This document shows positions 1 to 8,199 of a DNA stretch of 64,000 nucleotides, piece after piece. A program made the position numbers and the translations under genes. The notes beneath the pieces were generated by a model. It saw nothing but the letters and a program-made list of their open reading frames with translations, searched no databases and was not told where the DNA came from. Where the stretch lies: positions 598,532 to 662,531 of the forward strand of contig JXCB02000001.1 of NCBI GenBank assembly GCA_000828075.3, written 5' to 3'. Numbering within the stretch: the first letter of the stretch is position 1; every line of letters begins with the position of its first letter. This DNA comes from Tolypothrix campylonemoides VB511288 (GTDB lineage: Bacteria; Cyanobacteriota; Cyanobacteriia; Cyanobacteriales; Nostocaceae).

Positions 1-381
1 GGCGGACTTGTTGGTTTGGGAATTCCAGAAAACCGGGCAAAAGTTTATAGCGATCGCATCAACAGAGGCGACTACTTGGTAATCGTTGATGGTACAGAAG
101 ATGAAGTTCGCCGTGCAGAACCGATTCTCAAACGTCACGGAATTCAAGAGTTTGACATCTTTGACGCCGCAGACACGCATGGTGTTCATCACCCAGATCA
201 TGACCGAGGTGTTCGTCCTCAAACAGCAGTTGTGAATACGACTCCCAACGCAACGCCTGTTGTGAATACGACTCCCAACGAAACACCAGTTGTGCATAGC
301 ACTTCCACGAATTACGCGCCAGGGTATGACGAAAACGATCCAGCGGTGATCATTGTTGACCGTCGCGACGAAACTATTTAG
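1..381 (+). CDS. General-stress-protein-like protein, 5' truncated by window edge
   Basis: The reading frame is open from base 1 (Gly-Gly-Leu-Val-Gly-Leu-Gly), so the true start lies outside the window; the TTG at 16 is not a start. The visible part has the IPENRAKVYSDRI and GDYLVIVDG segments and ends in a low-complexity tail. This resembles the C-terminal half of small cyanobacterial proteins annotated as general stress or low-temperature-induced proteins, in which a glycine-rich hydrophobic segment precedes the motif. The tail repeats a PVVNTTPN-type decapeptide about two and a half times (roughly 237-300), probably by replication slippage. Biochemical function is unknown. The neighbouring BON and CAAD genes suggest an envelope or stress setting, which is inference. 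Confidence 0.7.
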   Translation, partial: GGLVGLGIPENRAKVYSDRINRGDYLVIVDGTEDEVRRAEPILKRHGIQEFDIFDAADTHGVHHPDHDRGVRPQTAVVNTTPNATPVVNTTPNETPVVHSTSTNYAPGYDENDPAVIIVDRRDETI

Positions 382-484
382 TAGTTAGTAGTGAGCCGCT
401 GATGGTGAATACATCAACGACTCACTACTAAAAAAACTAACAACGAATTCATCACTAATAACTATTGACAAAGGACTGATAAAA

Positions 485-979
485 ATGAAAAAGCTAACTC
501 CCTTCTTAATGACTTGCGTTTTGCTTTTTGGTGCTGCTGCTTGTCAAGATCCTGCAAAAACTAGTGCGGATGCACCCGAAACGGCGGCAACGCCAGTGTC
601 ACAAGCACCATCTCCAGACGCCACGCAAGCTGCTCTCAACGATGCTCAGAGCGAACTTCGCAGAAAACAACTCAATGCTGACATTCGTGCTCGCGAACAG
701 CGGAATAATGCATTTAATGATGGTAAGGCTACTAACAGAGACGAAGACAACTTAGAAAGTGAAGTTCGCTCCAAATTAGAGGCTAACATCCCCAATGGTC
801 ATTTAACAGTTGACGCTTCAGACAATGGCGCGGTAACCGTATCGGGAACTGTGACTAACAAGGATCAGCTAGCTAAGATTGAACCTTTAGCTAAGCAAAT
901 CAAAGGCGTCAAAACTGTAGTTAATAAAGCAACAGTTGCCCAGTCAAAAACTGAAGGAACTGGCAATCAAGCACAGTAG
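485..979 (+). CDS. BON-domain lipoprotein
   Basis: The 164-residue product starts with MKK and a hydrophobic stretch ending in a lipobox (LLFGAAAC, Cys20), so it is predicted to be a lipid-anchored exported protein. A Pro/Ala/Ser/Thr-rich linker follows (about 22-55), then a charged region, then a BON domain at about 85-155 with the typical pattern of a short helix, GHLTVDASDNGAVTVSGTV and a second helix plus strand. BON domains are thought to bind membranes or hydrophobic ligands and occur in OsmY-like stress proteins. The start is supported by AAAGGA about 9 bases upstream of ATG. It lies 36 bp before the CAAD gene in the same direction, so co-transcription is plausible. Confidence 0.85.
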   Translation: MKKLTPFLMTCVLLFGAAACQDPAKTSADAPETAATPVSQAPSPDATQAALNDAQSELRRKQLNADIRAREQRNNAFNDGKATNRDEDNLESEVRSKLEANIPNGHLTVDASDNGAVTVSGTVTNKDQLAKIEPLAKQIKGVKTVVNKATVAQSKTEGTGNQAQ

Positions 980-1015
980 TCAAACTGTTGTTATTGTAGG
1001 AAAAACCGGAAAACT

Positions 1016-1450
1016 ATGGAAGCTAACGTACAGCAATCGGAAGTCGTCGATACCACCTCAAACAATGCTATAGCAGCGCTAGAAGGTTCAGCAATTGGAA
1101 CTCAACCACTTCTACCACCTGCGACTAAACCTAATACAAAATGGCAGCAAATTGGTACACAAACATCAGAATTTTTAGCCAATTTACCTGATAATACACT
1201 TAGGTTTTTCATTACATATAATCAGCAGATTATTACTGTTGCCTTAATTGTTACCGCAATTATTGCACTCAAGGTAATTGTGGCAGTTCTGGATGCAATC
1301 AATGATATTCCGCTGATATATCCAACCTTTCAGTTGATTGGAATTGGTTACACAACCTGGTTTGTTTTTCGTTATCTCATTAAAGCTTCAACTCGGCAAG
1401 AATTAGTCGCCCAAATTCAGTCTTTTAGAAACGATATTGCTGGTGGTTAA
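1016..1450 (+). CDS. CAAD-domain membrane protein
   Basis: The 144-residue product has a disordered Ser/Thr/Pro-rich N-terminus (about 1-45), then WQQIGTQTSEFLANLPD, two hydrophobic segments (about 68-90 and 98-118) and a conserved end (FRYLIKASTRQELVAQIQ). This is the pattern of the CAAD domain, a two-helix membrane module found in cyanobacterial aminoacyl-tRNA synthetases, where it anchors the enzyme to thylakoids, and in stand-alone proteins in plants and cyanobacteria. No synthetase domain is present, so this is the stand-alone form, probably thylakoid-located and possibly membrane-shaping like plant CURT1. A GGA lies 6 bases before the ATG. A strong hairpin about 200 bp downstream may end the transcript. 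Confidence 0.85.
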   Translation: MEANVQQSEVVDTTSNNAIAALEGSAIGTQPLLPPATKPNTKWQQIGTQTSEFLANLPDNTLRFFITYNQQIITVALIVTAIIALKVIVAVLDAINDIPLIYPTFQLIGIGYTTWFVFRYLIKASTRQELVAQIQSFRNDIAGG

Positions 1451-1655
1451 AATTTGCACGCCTGTTGATAACTACCCAAATTAAATAGTGAATCAAAAAG
1501 CTTGCTGTTTTGCCATGAATGCTTAGTTGAGAACTTGCGGTCAAGTAGAAAATTTAACTTATACTTGACCGTTTTAATAATTTCATACATTTTTCAGCTA
1601 GTATTAACTAGTCTTATAGCAATCCTATTTCATTTGTCAAAATTGACCTTATTCA

Positions 1656-1686
1656 GATCCCCGACTTCTTAAAGAAGTCGGGGATC
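1656..1686 (+). terminator. Strong hairpin followed by T-rich tract, also a common Nostocales repeat
   Basis: A 15-base arm (1656-1670) and its exact reverse complement (1672-1686), centred on GACTTCTT and AAGAAGTC, are followed by TTGTTTTTTC. This fits a Rho-independent terminator for the upstream genes. The same GATCCCCGACTTCTT motif is, from memory, a dispersed repeat in heterocystous cyanobacteria, so it may be a mobile palindrome that also works as a terminator. The rest of 1451-1853 is AT-rich, and I see no gene in it. Confidence 0.65.
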
Positions 1687-1853
1687 TTGTTTTTTCAATT
1701 TTATATAAAAATTCATTATAAATATATCTGAAGATAGAGAAAATAGTGAGTCTATTAAGTTAAATCACTTCTTAAGGTAGTTTGTTCTTCATTCTTAAAA
1801 GCATAATCTGAATCTTGAAGAAGTTTGAGAGATTTTTTAAAAGGACATCAATT

Positions 1854-2276
1854 ATGACAAATGCAAATGAACAATTTAAGAAAAACCAAGGAGTAGATTC
1901 ATCTGATCGTGTTGCAGATGATAATTACGATAGAGGAATTGTACCAGCCGAAACTGCTGCTCGTCGAGAAAGAGAAGGAGACCTTTTCAAAACAACGCCT
2001 ACAGAAGAGAAAGAGGCAGGCGCAATTACTGACGACCAGACCCATCCAGGTGACAGTATCCGTACTACAGACGGCTACACAGTTGACAAAGAAGGTTTGT
2101 TAAATAACTACGCTGTTGAACCGGAAATGTACTACGAAACACCGGGTGATGCGCGACAAGAAGCAGCAGAAGACGTCGCACACCGTACCGAAGAACTCAG
2201 AGAAGTGAATGAGGATCAACAAGGTCAACTGACAATGGAAGATGACAAGCGGGGTAGAGGACCAGGAATTGTCTAA
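1854..2276 (+). CDS. Hydrophilic, acidic, probably disordered protein of unknown function
   Basis: The ATG at 1854 is preferred over an in-frame TTG at 1815 because AAGGA sits 8 bases upstream. The 140-residue product begins MTNANEQFKKNQG, has no hydrophobic core and is rich in Glu, Asp, Arg, Thr and Gly, with segments such as DRGIVPAETAARREREGD and a C-terminal DDKRGRGPGIV. I do not recognise a named domain. The composition resembles LEA-like or other desiccation and stress-linked hydrophilins, which would fit the neighbouring stress-type genes, but that is inference. It converges on the HAD phosphatase gene, with a shared hairpin between them. Confidence 0.65.
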   Translation: MTNANEQFKKNQGVDSSDRVADDNYDRGIVPAETAARREREGDLFKTTPTEEKEAGAITDDQTHPGDSIRTTDGYTVDKEGLLNNYAVEPEMYYETPGDARQEAAEDVAHRTEELREVNEDQQGQLTMEDDKRGRGPGIV

Positions 2277-2332
2277 TTTTGCTGCTTCAATGTTTCCTTC
2301 AATGTTTCTCTGAATGTTCATAAAGGCACCGT

Positions 2333-2365
2333 AGCGATGATTAAGGTTTTGTCCTAATCATCGCT
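2333..2365. terminator. Bidirectional hairpin between convergent genes
   Basis: AGCGATGATTAAGG pairs with CCTAATCATCGCT across a 6-base loop (11-bp stem, one bulged A, then two G-C pairs). It lies between the convergent genes ending at 2276 and 2358. The right arm contains the stop codon of the minus-strand HAD gene (2358-2360), so the stem starts inside that gene. Confidence 0.5.
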
Positions 2366-3023
2366 TTCCCATAGGTGAATGTTCGTATTGCGCCAAAAGG
2401 TCAGCAGGATCGTTGTAGATGGCGATCGCCCCTGCAAGTTCACTGTCCTGAAAGCCGCCACAACGAAAAGCAATGACATCCACACCAGCCGCGTTTGCAG
2501 ACTGGATGTCGTAGGGTGTATCGCCTATCATCACAACTTCCTCAGGTGGCATATTCAGCTTGCTGAGTGCAGCTTCCACAATATCTGGGGCTGGTTTGGA
2601 AGCTTCGGCATCATTTGATGTTGTTGCTTCATCAAGCAGATCATCCACCTGAGCAGATTTAAGCAACACTGAAAGTTCTTCACTTTTTGCTGAAGTGGCG
2701 ATCATCAGCCGCAACCCGTCATCCCGCATTCTCTCCAACAGTTGACGTGTACCATTAGCAGGAGTTACGTTCGGTGCATATTTGTTGACGATAAGTTTTT
2801 TGCGGTGAGCAGAAATTTCCTTTCCCTTCCCTTCTTCTGCAGATAGTTCTGGCACCAGCTTAGGAACAACTTGATCGCCTCCCATACCAATCAACGGTCG
2901 GACTTGCTCAAATTTTATCTCATATCCAAAGTCCTTAAACGCCTCAACCCAAGCTTCGGCATGAGCATCATTACTGAGAACAAGCGTTCCATCTACATCT
3001 AAAATTACGCCTTGTAATGCCAT
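2358..3023 (-). CDS. HAD-superfamily hydrolase, phosphoglycolate phosphatase-like
   Basis: The 221-residue product is a HAD subfamily I phosphatase. Motif I is DVDGTL near the N-terminus (GVILDVDGTLVLSN), with nucleophile and acid Asp two residues apart. Motif II is the Thr/Ser of IATSAKS, the motif III lysine is in ASKPAPD, and motif IV is MIGDTPYD. An alpha-helical cap between motifs I and II fits the beta-phosphoglucomutase/phosphoglycolate phosphatase group. The substrate cannot be read from the sequence. The ATG at 3023 is chosen because AGGAA lies about 9 bases upstream and the protein then begins directly before motif I; an extension to 3128 is open but unlike the family. It is probably a stand-alone cytosolic enzyme. 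Confidence 0.85.
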   Translation of the reverse strand: MALQGVILDVDGTLVLSNDAHAEAWVEAFKDFGYEIKFEQVRPLIGMGGDQVVPKLVPELSAEEGKGKEISAHRKKLIVNKYAPNVTPANGTRQLLERMRDDGLRLMIATSAKSEELSVLLKSAQVDDLLDEATTSNDAEASKPAPDIVEAALSKLNMPPEEVVMIGDTPYDIQSANAAGVDVIAFRCGGFQDSELAGAIAIYNDPADLLAQYEHSPMGKR

Positions 3024-3315
3024 TTTGATATTTCCTATTCTTCGGGTACAAAGGGTGTCGGACTTAGGTACACCGGTTTCTTTCATGCTTGTGCATAAGT
3101 CTTGGGCTTTGGTCAAACATACCTGCATAACTCATACGTTACTTAGAAGTTGATGGGATAACCTCTCCCTGAGTAGTTAGCTCTAGTAGTAGAAAAAGCA
3201 TGAACTTGTTATGTATTCATCGCTACAAAGAATGAAAATAGCTCGTAGTATAGATGATTTAGCGTTCGTAACCATCGAAGATTATTGTAACTGCATTATT
3301 ATTAACAATCTTAAT

Positions 3316-3362
3316 GAGCTACCCCGCCAGAAAGCCCAGAGGGCTTTCTGGCGGGGTAGCTC
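3316..3362. repeat. 22-bp perfect inverted repeat with 3-base loop
   Basis: The arm 3316-3337 (GAGCTACCCCGCCAGAAAGC plus CC) is exactly complementary to 3341-3362, with AGA as loop. No T-tract follows on either strand, so it looks more like a dispersed palindromic element than a simple terminator. The rest of 3024-3455, between the divergent HAD and Crp/Fnr genes, holds the promoters of both, and I see no convincing gene in it. Confidence 0.7.
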
Positions 3363-3455
3363 GTCTCTTCACCCACGCTTGCTTCCAAACTCCACAGTTG
3401 TGAGGCGGCTTGTTAAATGTTTTTTTAAATACAAGTAAATTAAAGAAAACTCCTA

Positions 3456-4190
3456 ATGTCCGTATCCACAGACTCCGTGCCAATCCAAAATCGGCTACTC
3501 GCCGCACTCCCTGCTAATGAATACCAACGCCTAGTTCCCCACTTGGAACTTGTCAAACTGTCACTGCATCAAGTTCTCTATGAGCCAAATGAACCGATCA
3601 CCCACGTCTATTTTCCGCATCAGGCAGTGGCTTCTTTAGTCACCATTATGGAAGACGGCTCGACGATTGAAGTCGGTTTGGTAGGTTCTGAAGGGATGGT
3701 GGGTATCCCTGTGATTTTGGGCGGCAATATGACGAACAATCAAGCGTTTGTGCAGATTGCAGACGCTGGTATGCGGATGAATGCAAATATACTTAAAACC
3801 GAGTTCAATCGGGGTGGAGAGCTGCAAACACTGCTGCTGCGCTACTGTCAAGCGCTACTCACCCAAGCTTCACAATCGGCAGCCTGTAACCGCTTTCATA
3901 CCATAGAAAAGCGGCTCGCCCGCTGGATGCTTTTAGTTCAGGACAGTGTAGGCTCAGACGAGTTTGCGCTCACTCAGGAATTTATCGCCCAGATGTTGGG
4001 TACGCGACGCTCCGGCGTCACGGAGGCTGCTGGTACTCTTCAAAAAGCGGGAATGCTCCGCTACAGCCGTGGCAAAATTACCATCGTGAATCGCGAGGCT
4101 TTGGAAGCAACCGCCTGCGAGTGCTATCGAGTGATTTCTGATGAGTTCGCTCGCTTGCTGGCTAATCAGCCTGAATCCGAGCCTAAATGA
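3456..4190 (+). CDS. Crp/Fnr-family transcriptional regulator
   Basis: The 244-residue product has an N-terminal cNMP-binding-type beta-barrel (about 20-140; HQVLYEPNEPITHVYFPHQAVASLV, then EVGLVGSEGMVG) and a C-terminal winged helix-turn-helix of the Crp type (about 160-225), where FALTQEFIAQMLGTRRSGVTEAA is the recognition region. The phosphate-binding cassette of true cAMP receptors (GE-x2-[LIV]-x6-R-[ST]-A) is not apparent, so the effector is unknown. There is no Fnr-type cysteine cluster at the N-terminus. Proteins with the VGSEGMVG signature are common in cyanobacteria and proteobacteria next to signalling genes. It precedes a lone receiver protein in the same direction by 102 bp, with which it may be functionally linked. 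Confidence 0.88.
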   Translation: MSVSTDSVPIQNRLLAALPANEYQRLVPHLELVKLSLHQVLYEPNEPITHVYFPHQAVASLVTIMEDGSTIEVGLVGSEGMVGIPVILGGNMTNNQAFVQIADAGMRMNANILKTEFNRGGELQTLLLRYCQALLTQASQSAACNRFHTIEKRLARWMLLVQDSVGSDEFALTQEFIAQMLGTRRSGVTEAAGTLQKAGMLRYSRGKITIVNREALEATACECYRVISDEFARLLANQPESEPK

Positions 4191-4292
4191 ATTTATTATG
4201 AATTATTTCCTGTGTCTGCAACCGTACCGACCCCTATATTAAGCTTGTCTATACTACATGATTGGGCAAAAAAACTACGCTGAGTCCGGTTA

Positions 4293-4712
4293 ATGTGTCA
4301 CATGGAAAAGCTTGATGGTCTGCGGTTGCTTGTTGTCGATGATGATCCTGATGCGCGAGAGCTACTCACAATCCTATTTTCAGGGGACGGAGCAGAGATT
4401 ATAGCAGCTGCTTCGGCTGTTGAGGCTTTAGAAGCACTGTCTTGTTTTCAACCGGATATGTTGATCAGTGACATCAGTTTGCCAGATGAAGACGGCTATT
4501 CACTGCTCCAGAAAGTGAGAAATTTGGATGCATCGCAAGGAGGACAGATTCCTGCGATCGCTCTCACGGCATATGCAATGGACGAGGATCGCGCACGTGC
4601 ATTATCAGCAGGTTTTGACAGACACCTATCCAAGCCCATTGACTTAGACGAGTTAACCTCCGTGGTCAAGAGCCTTGCTTGCCAAACACAAGTGAGTCTA
4701 ACAGGTGATTAA
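4293..4712 (+). CDS. Single-domain response regulator (CheY-like receiver)
   Basis: The 139-residue product is a receiver domain only. It has the acidic pair in LLVVDDDPDARELL, phosphoacceptor Asp in LISDISLPDEDGYSLL, the switch Thr in ALTAYA and the conserved Lys in HLSKPIDLDEL. No output domain follows. It closely resembles the C-terminal receiver of the hybrid kinase at 8200-10611 (shared SDI-x-x-P-x-EDGYSL and ALTAYA-x-x-EDR segments), which suggests descent from a hybrid kinase or phosphorelay with one. Two ATGs (4293 and 4302) are possible and neither has a clear ribosome-binding site. It converges with the metallophosphoesterase gene, the two stops being only 7 bp apart. Confidence 0.85.
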   Translation: MCHMEKLDGLRLLVVDDDPDARELLTILFSGDGAEIIAAASAVEALEALSCFQPDMLISDISLPDEDGYSLLQKVRNLDASQGGQIPAIALTAYAMDEDRARALSAGFDRHLSKPIDLDELTSVVKSLACQTQVSLTGD

Positions 4713-4719
4713 GCCAAAC

Positions 4720-6270
4720 TCAAATCGTAAACGGCTCAATTTCATAATTATGCCACTGCCGTTGATACCATTCAGCAACAATGGGGCGGACTATGAACTT
4801 GGGGTGGCGATCGCCTTTAACATCAATACGCAGACACGAATAAGGTCGCCGCTTTTGATAACCCTGACCGTTGCGACCGATAAACAGGTGCGATCGCGCC
4901 ACTAACTTCTGATTTTCCATCAAATCTGCTCCCTCCGTCCGCTGTCGTCGCAAGCTGTAACCACTCCCGCCGCAGACAATGCAGTGAATATGAGAATCAC
5001 CTCCCCCCGTGTCCATTGTCTCAAGATGTTCCAAGCAGTGAGCGTGACCGTTTAAAATCAAATCGACCAAGGGACGATCACCAGTCTTAGAACCTACGAC
5101 TTCAGCAACTGCATTCAGCACATCACGCAAACGGTTACGAACTGCGAGAGTTTGCGCTTGTTGCCATTTTGTCGCCTCTGTTACGTAGGGAGGATGGTGG
5201 AAATAAATTACTCTTCCGCGAACTTCGGCGGTATGCCAAGATTCAATCAGTCTTTGCTTGAGCCATTCCAACTGGTCGATATCAGTCACTGTTTTTTCGT
5301 CAGTGGCTAATTGCTTATCTATATCAACAATAATTTCCTCAAGTTGTGATACCCGTTGCTGCATATCATCGAGTTGCTCAGCTTCACTGGGGTTATCTGG
5401 ATTGAGTTTTGCTGATTGCTCCATATATTGCATTTTCTGCTGTTCGAGTTCATCGCGGCGCACTTCCAATTGCTTGCGTTCACTATCTCCTTGTTTTGTT
5501 GCTGGTAACGGCGGCGGATCGTTAAATGTATTGGAATCGAGCGCAAAAAAGTCTATTCCACCGTAGCGGAAACTGTAGTAACGATTGGGAAGCCGGGTAA
5601 AACGCCCCGGTTCGTAGCGCAAACAGCGACCTGTATCTGTTTTTGCCGTGTAATGTTCGTCTAGGTGATGAGCCAGATCCCCTGGAAGCATAAACGCCTT
5701 CAGATAATCCAGAAACGCCTTTGCATAAGCGTCACCTTGCCATGAACCATGAGCGCCTACATCCAAGTCTAGCCCCGACTGGAGGAGACGACGCAGCGGC
5801 ATTGTTGCAAACGATACCAAGCCAAAAAAAAGTGGCAAATCGTAGTAATCGTGATTTCCTGGTACAGGTAGGATTGGTTGTTTGAAAACCATCCGGTCAT
5901 AGGCAATCCGCTTGGGATGCTCTCCTCCTACGAGAAACTCTCGGTAAGGTTTGATGAAGTTTTCTTGATAGTACTCCTTTGACCCCACCAGATAAATCAC
6001 ATCGCCCGTATGCAACATGAAACGGCATTCTTGCTGATGAGGTTGCATCCGTTCGGCAATTTGTTGCTGAGGATTGTGTCCCCGGTGTCCTCCTGAACCG
6101 CTGTCACCCACAACCAGAAATGAGAACTCTGGATTGTCTGACTCTCCATCATCCAGCACCAACTGAGTTTGGTCAATCCCCCGTTCGACAATCAAGGGGT
6201 CTTGCCACCGCACCCGCTGGTTCATCTTGCGAATTTTATCGGCGATCGCCGGATCAGATACGAGCTTCAA
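4720..6270 (-). CDS. Calcineurin-like metallophosphoesterase
   Basis: The 516-residue product carries the full metal-binding motif set: GDSGSGG (Asp56), LHTGDVIY (Asp90), PGNHDYYD (Asn139-His140), a His-containing IYFHHPP and LILNGHAHCLEH near the C-terminus. An acidic Gln/Glu-rich coiled coil (about 265-330) is inserted between the GNHD region and the HHPP motif, which makes it longer than a typical 300-residue family member. No signal peptide is visible, so a cytosolic location is likely. The substrate is unknown. The ATG lies 30 bp from the stop of the next upstream minus-strand gene (YegS-like kinase), so the two may be co-transcribed. Confidence 0.85.
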   Translation of the reverse strand: MKLVSDPAIADKIRKMNQRVRWQDPLIVERGIDQTQLVLDDGESDNPEFSFLVVGDSGSGGHRGHNPQQQIAERMQPHQQECRFMLHTGDVIYLVGSKEYYQENFIKPYREFLVGGEHPKRIAYDRMVFKQPILPVPGNHDYYDLPLFFGLVSFATMPLRRLLQSGLDLDVGAHGSWQGDAYAKAFLDYLKAFMLPGDLAHHLDEHYTAKTDTGRCLRYEPGRFTRLPNRYYSFRYGGIDFFALDSNTFNDPPPLPATKQGDSERKQLEVRRDELEQQKMQYMEQSAKLNPDNPSEAEQLDDMQQRVSQLEEIIVDIDKQLATDEKTVTDIDQLEWLKQRLIESWHTAEVRGRVIYFHHPPYVTEATKWQQAQTLAVRNRLRDVLNAVAEVVGSKTGDRPLVDLILNGHAHCLEHLETMDTGGGDSHIHCIVCGGSGYSLRRQRTEGADLMENQKLVARSHLFIGRNGQGYQKRRPYSCLRIDVKGDRHPKFIVRPIVAEWYQRQWHNYEIEPFTI

Positions 6271-6300
6271 CGCAACTTTCTCCTAAACGTACATCTGACA

Positions 6301-7281
6301 TTAATCAGGAGAGTTTTCGGCGCTTTGTTTCTCCTCAATCGTCAAATTTGGCAGCCCCTCCAGTTTTTCTACGGGTTCCTCTTCGTCAATAGAAGGCACA
6401 AAGACTTTCAAACTCGCCGGAATGCAGCGAATCTCTACAGGAGTTGTCCCTAAAAGTTCTCCATCAACAACAATTTTTTGTGGAGGGTCAGTTGTAATTT
6501 TAAATTGTTTTGCTCGCAAATAACCAATGTCATTTCGCTCTGCGCCATTGCCATTAGAAGCGGTTTGAAACAGATGAAACGCTGCAGCGATCGCTCCTGT
6601 CCTGGTAGTCGAAGCCACGATTGTTAAATCTAGTAACCCATCATCTACAATAATTCCCGCTGGTCCTTGAGCCAACACTGAAGAGGGAGGCGCTGCATTT
6701 GCGACTGTGACTGCGGCTGCGGTAGTTTTAATGATTTTTTCTTCTGTTTCAATTTCAACATCAAAAGTATGTAAATCCCGCAATTCTTGCAGCCCTGCAA
6801 TAATATATGCCAGAACGCCAAACCGATTTTTGGATTCCCGGTCTGCTTTTTCTACAGCTTCAGCTTCAAAGCCAATTCCTGCCAGCAGTACCATTCGATT
6901 ACCGTTACAATCGGCTGCATCCACAGTCCGAGTCACTCCTTGCAAAATGACTTGACAAGCTGCATCAATTGTGTCTGGAATTCCTAAGGCTGTGGCAAAA
7001 GCGTTTGCCGTTCCTCGTGAAATAATGCCAAACGGAATATCGCTACCGACCACAGCACCCGCAGCAGCGGAGAGAGTCCCATCTCCCCCCGACACAATAA
7101 TGGTATCTACACCCCGCCTAACCGCTTCATGCGCTAGGTCTTCAGCGCTGATCTCTTCGGTTGTTAGTTGAATATCCAGGTCGATTTCCGGCTCTAAGAT
7201 TGCCCGAATCATCGCCAAATCTTGCTCTGAGTCACTCTGACCCGCGACTGGATTAAAGATAAGGCAGGCGGAACGATTCAT
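6301..7281 (-). CDS. YegS/DagK-family lipid kinase
   Basis: The 326-residue product has an N-terminal diacylglycerol-kinase catalytic domain: IFNPVAGQ near the start, the nucleotide-binding IIVSGGDGTLSAAAGAV at about 60-76 and the RGTANAFATALG motif at about 90-101. The C-terminal beta-rich part (GIGFEAEAVEKAD to IVVDGELLGTTPVEIRC) fits the YegS/BmrU family. These enzymes phosphorylate lipids such as diacylglycerol or sphingoid bases at the membrane face; which lipid is used here is unknown. The ATG at 7281 (MNRSACLIF) is preferred to a TTG three codons upstream. It precedes the metallophosphoesterase gene in the same direction. Confidence 0.85.
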   Translation of the reverse strand: MNRSACLIFNPVAGQSDSEQDLAMIRAILEPEIDLDIQLTTEEISAEDLAHEAVRRGVDTIIVSGGDGTLSAAAGAVVGSDIPFGIISRGTANAFATALGIPDTIDAACQVILQGVTRTVDAADCNGNRMVLLAGIGFEAEAVEKADRESKNRFGVLAYIIAGLQELRDLHTFDVEIETEEKIIKTTAAAVTVANAAPPSSVLAQGPAGIIVDDGLLDLTIVASTTRTGAIAAAFHLFQTASNGNGAERNDIGYLRAKQFKITTDPPQKIVVDGELLGTTPVEIRCIPASLKVFVPSIDEEEPVEKLEGLPNLTIEEKQSAENSPD

Positions 7282-7381
7282 AGGGTGCAATTATAGTTAT
7301 CGAATAAATTATGACTCTCTATTATAGTAATTTGCAAAAGACAATCTCAGCTTCCGTCTTGTGACAGGTTTAAGTAGGTTG

Positions 7382-7436
7382 TGGGGATTGGGGATTGGGG
7401 ATTGGGGATTGGGGATTAAGGATTGGGGATTGGGGA
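7382..7436. repeat. GGGGATT heptamer tandem repeat (STRR type)
   Basis: About seven tandem copies of the heptamer GGGGATT, one with an AAG variant, lie just upstream of the Uma2 gene. Short tandemly repeated heptamers of this kind are characteristic of heterocystous cyanobacteria. A degenerate shorter run is at 16207-16240 and a CCCCAGT run at 55499-55527. Confidence 0.85.
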
Positions 7437-7505
7437 CAGGATAAGATGTATGAATGCATCGCGCGTATTAGAATATTGAAGTGGATGGAACAATCATCAG
7501 GACAA

Positions 7506-8150
7506 ATGACTCAAGCCTTAACCAAGCAGGTAACCTTTGATGAATTTATTGCCTGGTATCCAGAAAACCCGCAACGACGCTATGAACTGCATGATGGAGT
7601 CATTATTGAGATGCCACCACCTACAGGCGACCATGAAGAGGTAGTCGGATTTTTAGCGACCATACTCACTTTAGAATATAGCCGCCTAAATCTTCCTTAC
7701 TTCATCCCCAAAACGGCATTCATTAAACCGCTTGAGGGCAAATCAGCTTATTCACCAGATGTGCTGTTATTAAATCGCCCCAATCTCATAAATGAACCTC
7801 TGTGGAAAAAAGAGTCAACTGTATCCAGTCCCGCATCAATTCCTTTAGTGGTTGAAGTTGTTAGCACGAATTGGCGTGACGATTATCACAAAAAGCTTGC
7901 TGACTATGAGGAAATGGGTATTCCTGAATACTGGATTGTGGATTATGCAGCATTAGGCGGACGGGCGTTTATTGGCAACCCCAAGCAACCGACTATCTCT
8001 GTCTACCAGTTGATTGAAGGTGAGTACCAAGTTAACCAGTTTAAAGGAAGCGATGGGCGAAGCCCCGCCTTCGGCGATCGCATTACTTCACCAATATTTC
8101 CAGAACTTACCTTAACCGCCGAACAAGTCTTTCAGGTTGGCGCGGCGTGA
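7506..8150 (+). CDS. Uma2-family endonuclease-like protein (DUF820)
   Basis: The 214-residue product begins MTQALTKQVTFDEFIAWYPE and has the PD-(D/E)XK-like Uma2 core: RRYELHDGVIIEMPPPTGDHE, the YSPDVLLL Asp, then IPLVVEVVSTNWRDDYHKKLADYEEMGIPEYWIVD with the E-x-V-S and Lys positions. Such proteins are very numerous in cyanobacteria and are thought to be restriction-like nucleases associated with mobile DNA; their role is unproven. The ATG at 7506 is chosen because it begins the conserved family start; an extension to 7395 would translate the heptamer repeats. A GC-rich dispersed repeat (8050-8081) is translated in frame close to the C-terminus. Confidence 0.8.
   Translation: MTQALTKQVTFDEFIAWYPENPQRRYELHDGVIIEMPPPTGDHEEVVGFLATILTLEYSRLNLPYFIPKTAFIKPLEGKSAYSPDVLLLNRPNLINEPLWKKESTVSSPASIPLVVEVVSTNWRDDYHKKLADYEEMGIPEYWIVDYAALGGRAFIGNPKQPTISVYQLIEGEYQVNQFKGSDGRSPAFGDRITSPIFPELTLTAEQVFQVGAA
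8050..8081. repeat. HIP1-containing palindromic repeat inside the Uma2 gene
   Basis: A GC-rich repeat starting GCGATGGGCGAAGCCCCG and ending in the HIP1 octamer GCGATCGC is translated in frame as about a dozen residues (SDGRSPAFGDRI). It matches the style of other GC-rich repeats in this window, and the flanking coding sequence reads through normally. Confidence 0.6.
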
Positions 8151-8199
8151 ATTAAGGAGAATTCGAGGGGGCGTTGAGCTGTCGTTACCGATAACTGTC

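Noticed and set aside
3211-3438. Open frame of 75 codons
   Set aside because: It reads through the 22-bp palindrome and has no ribosome-binding site or family resemblance.
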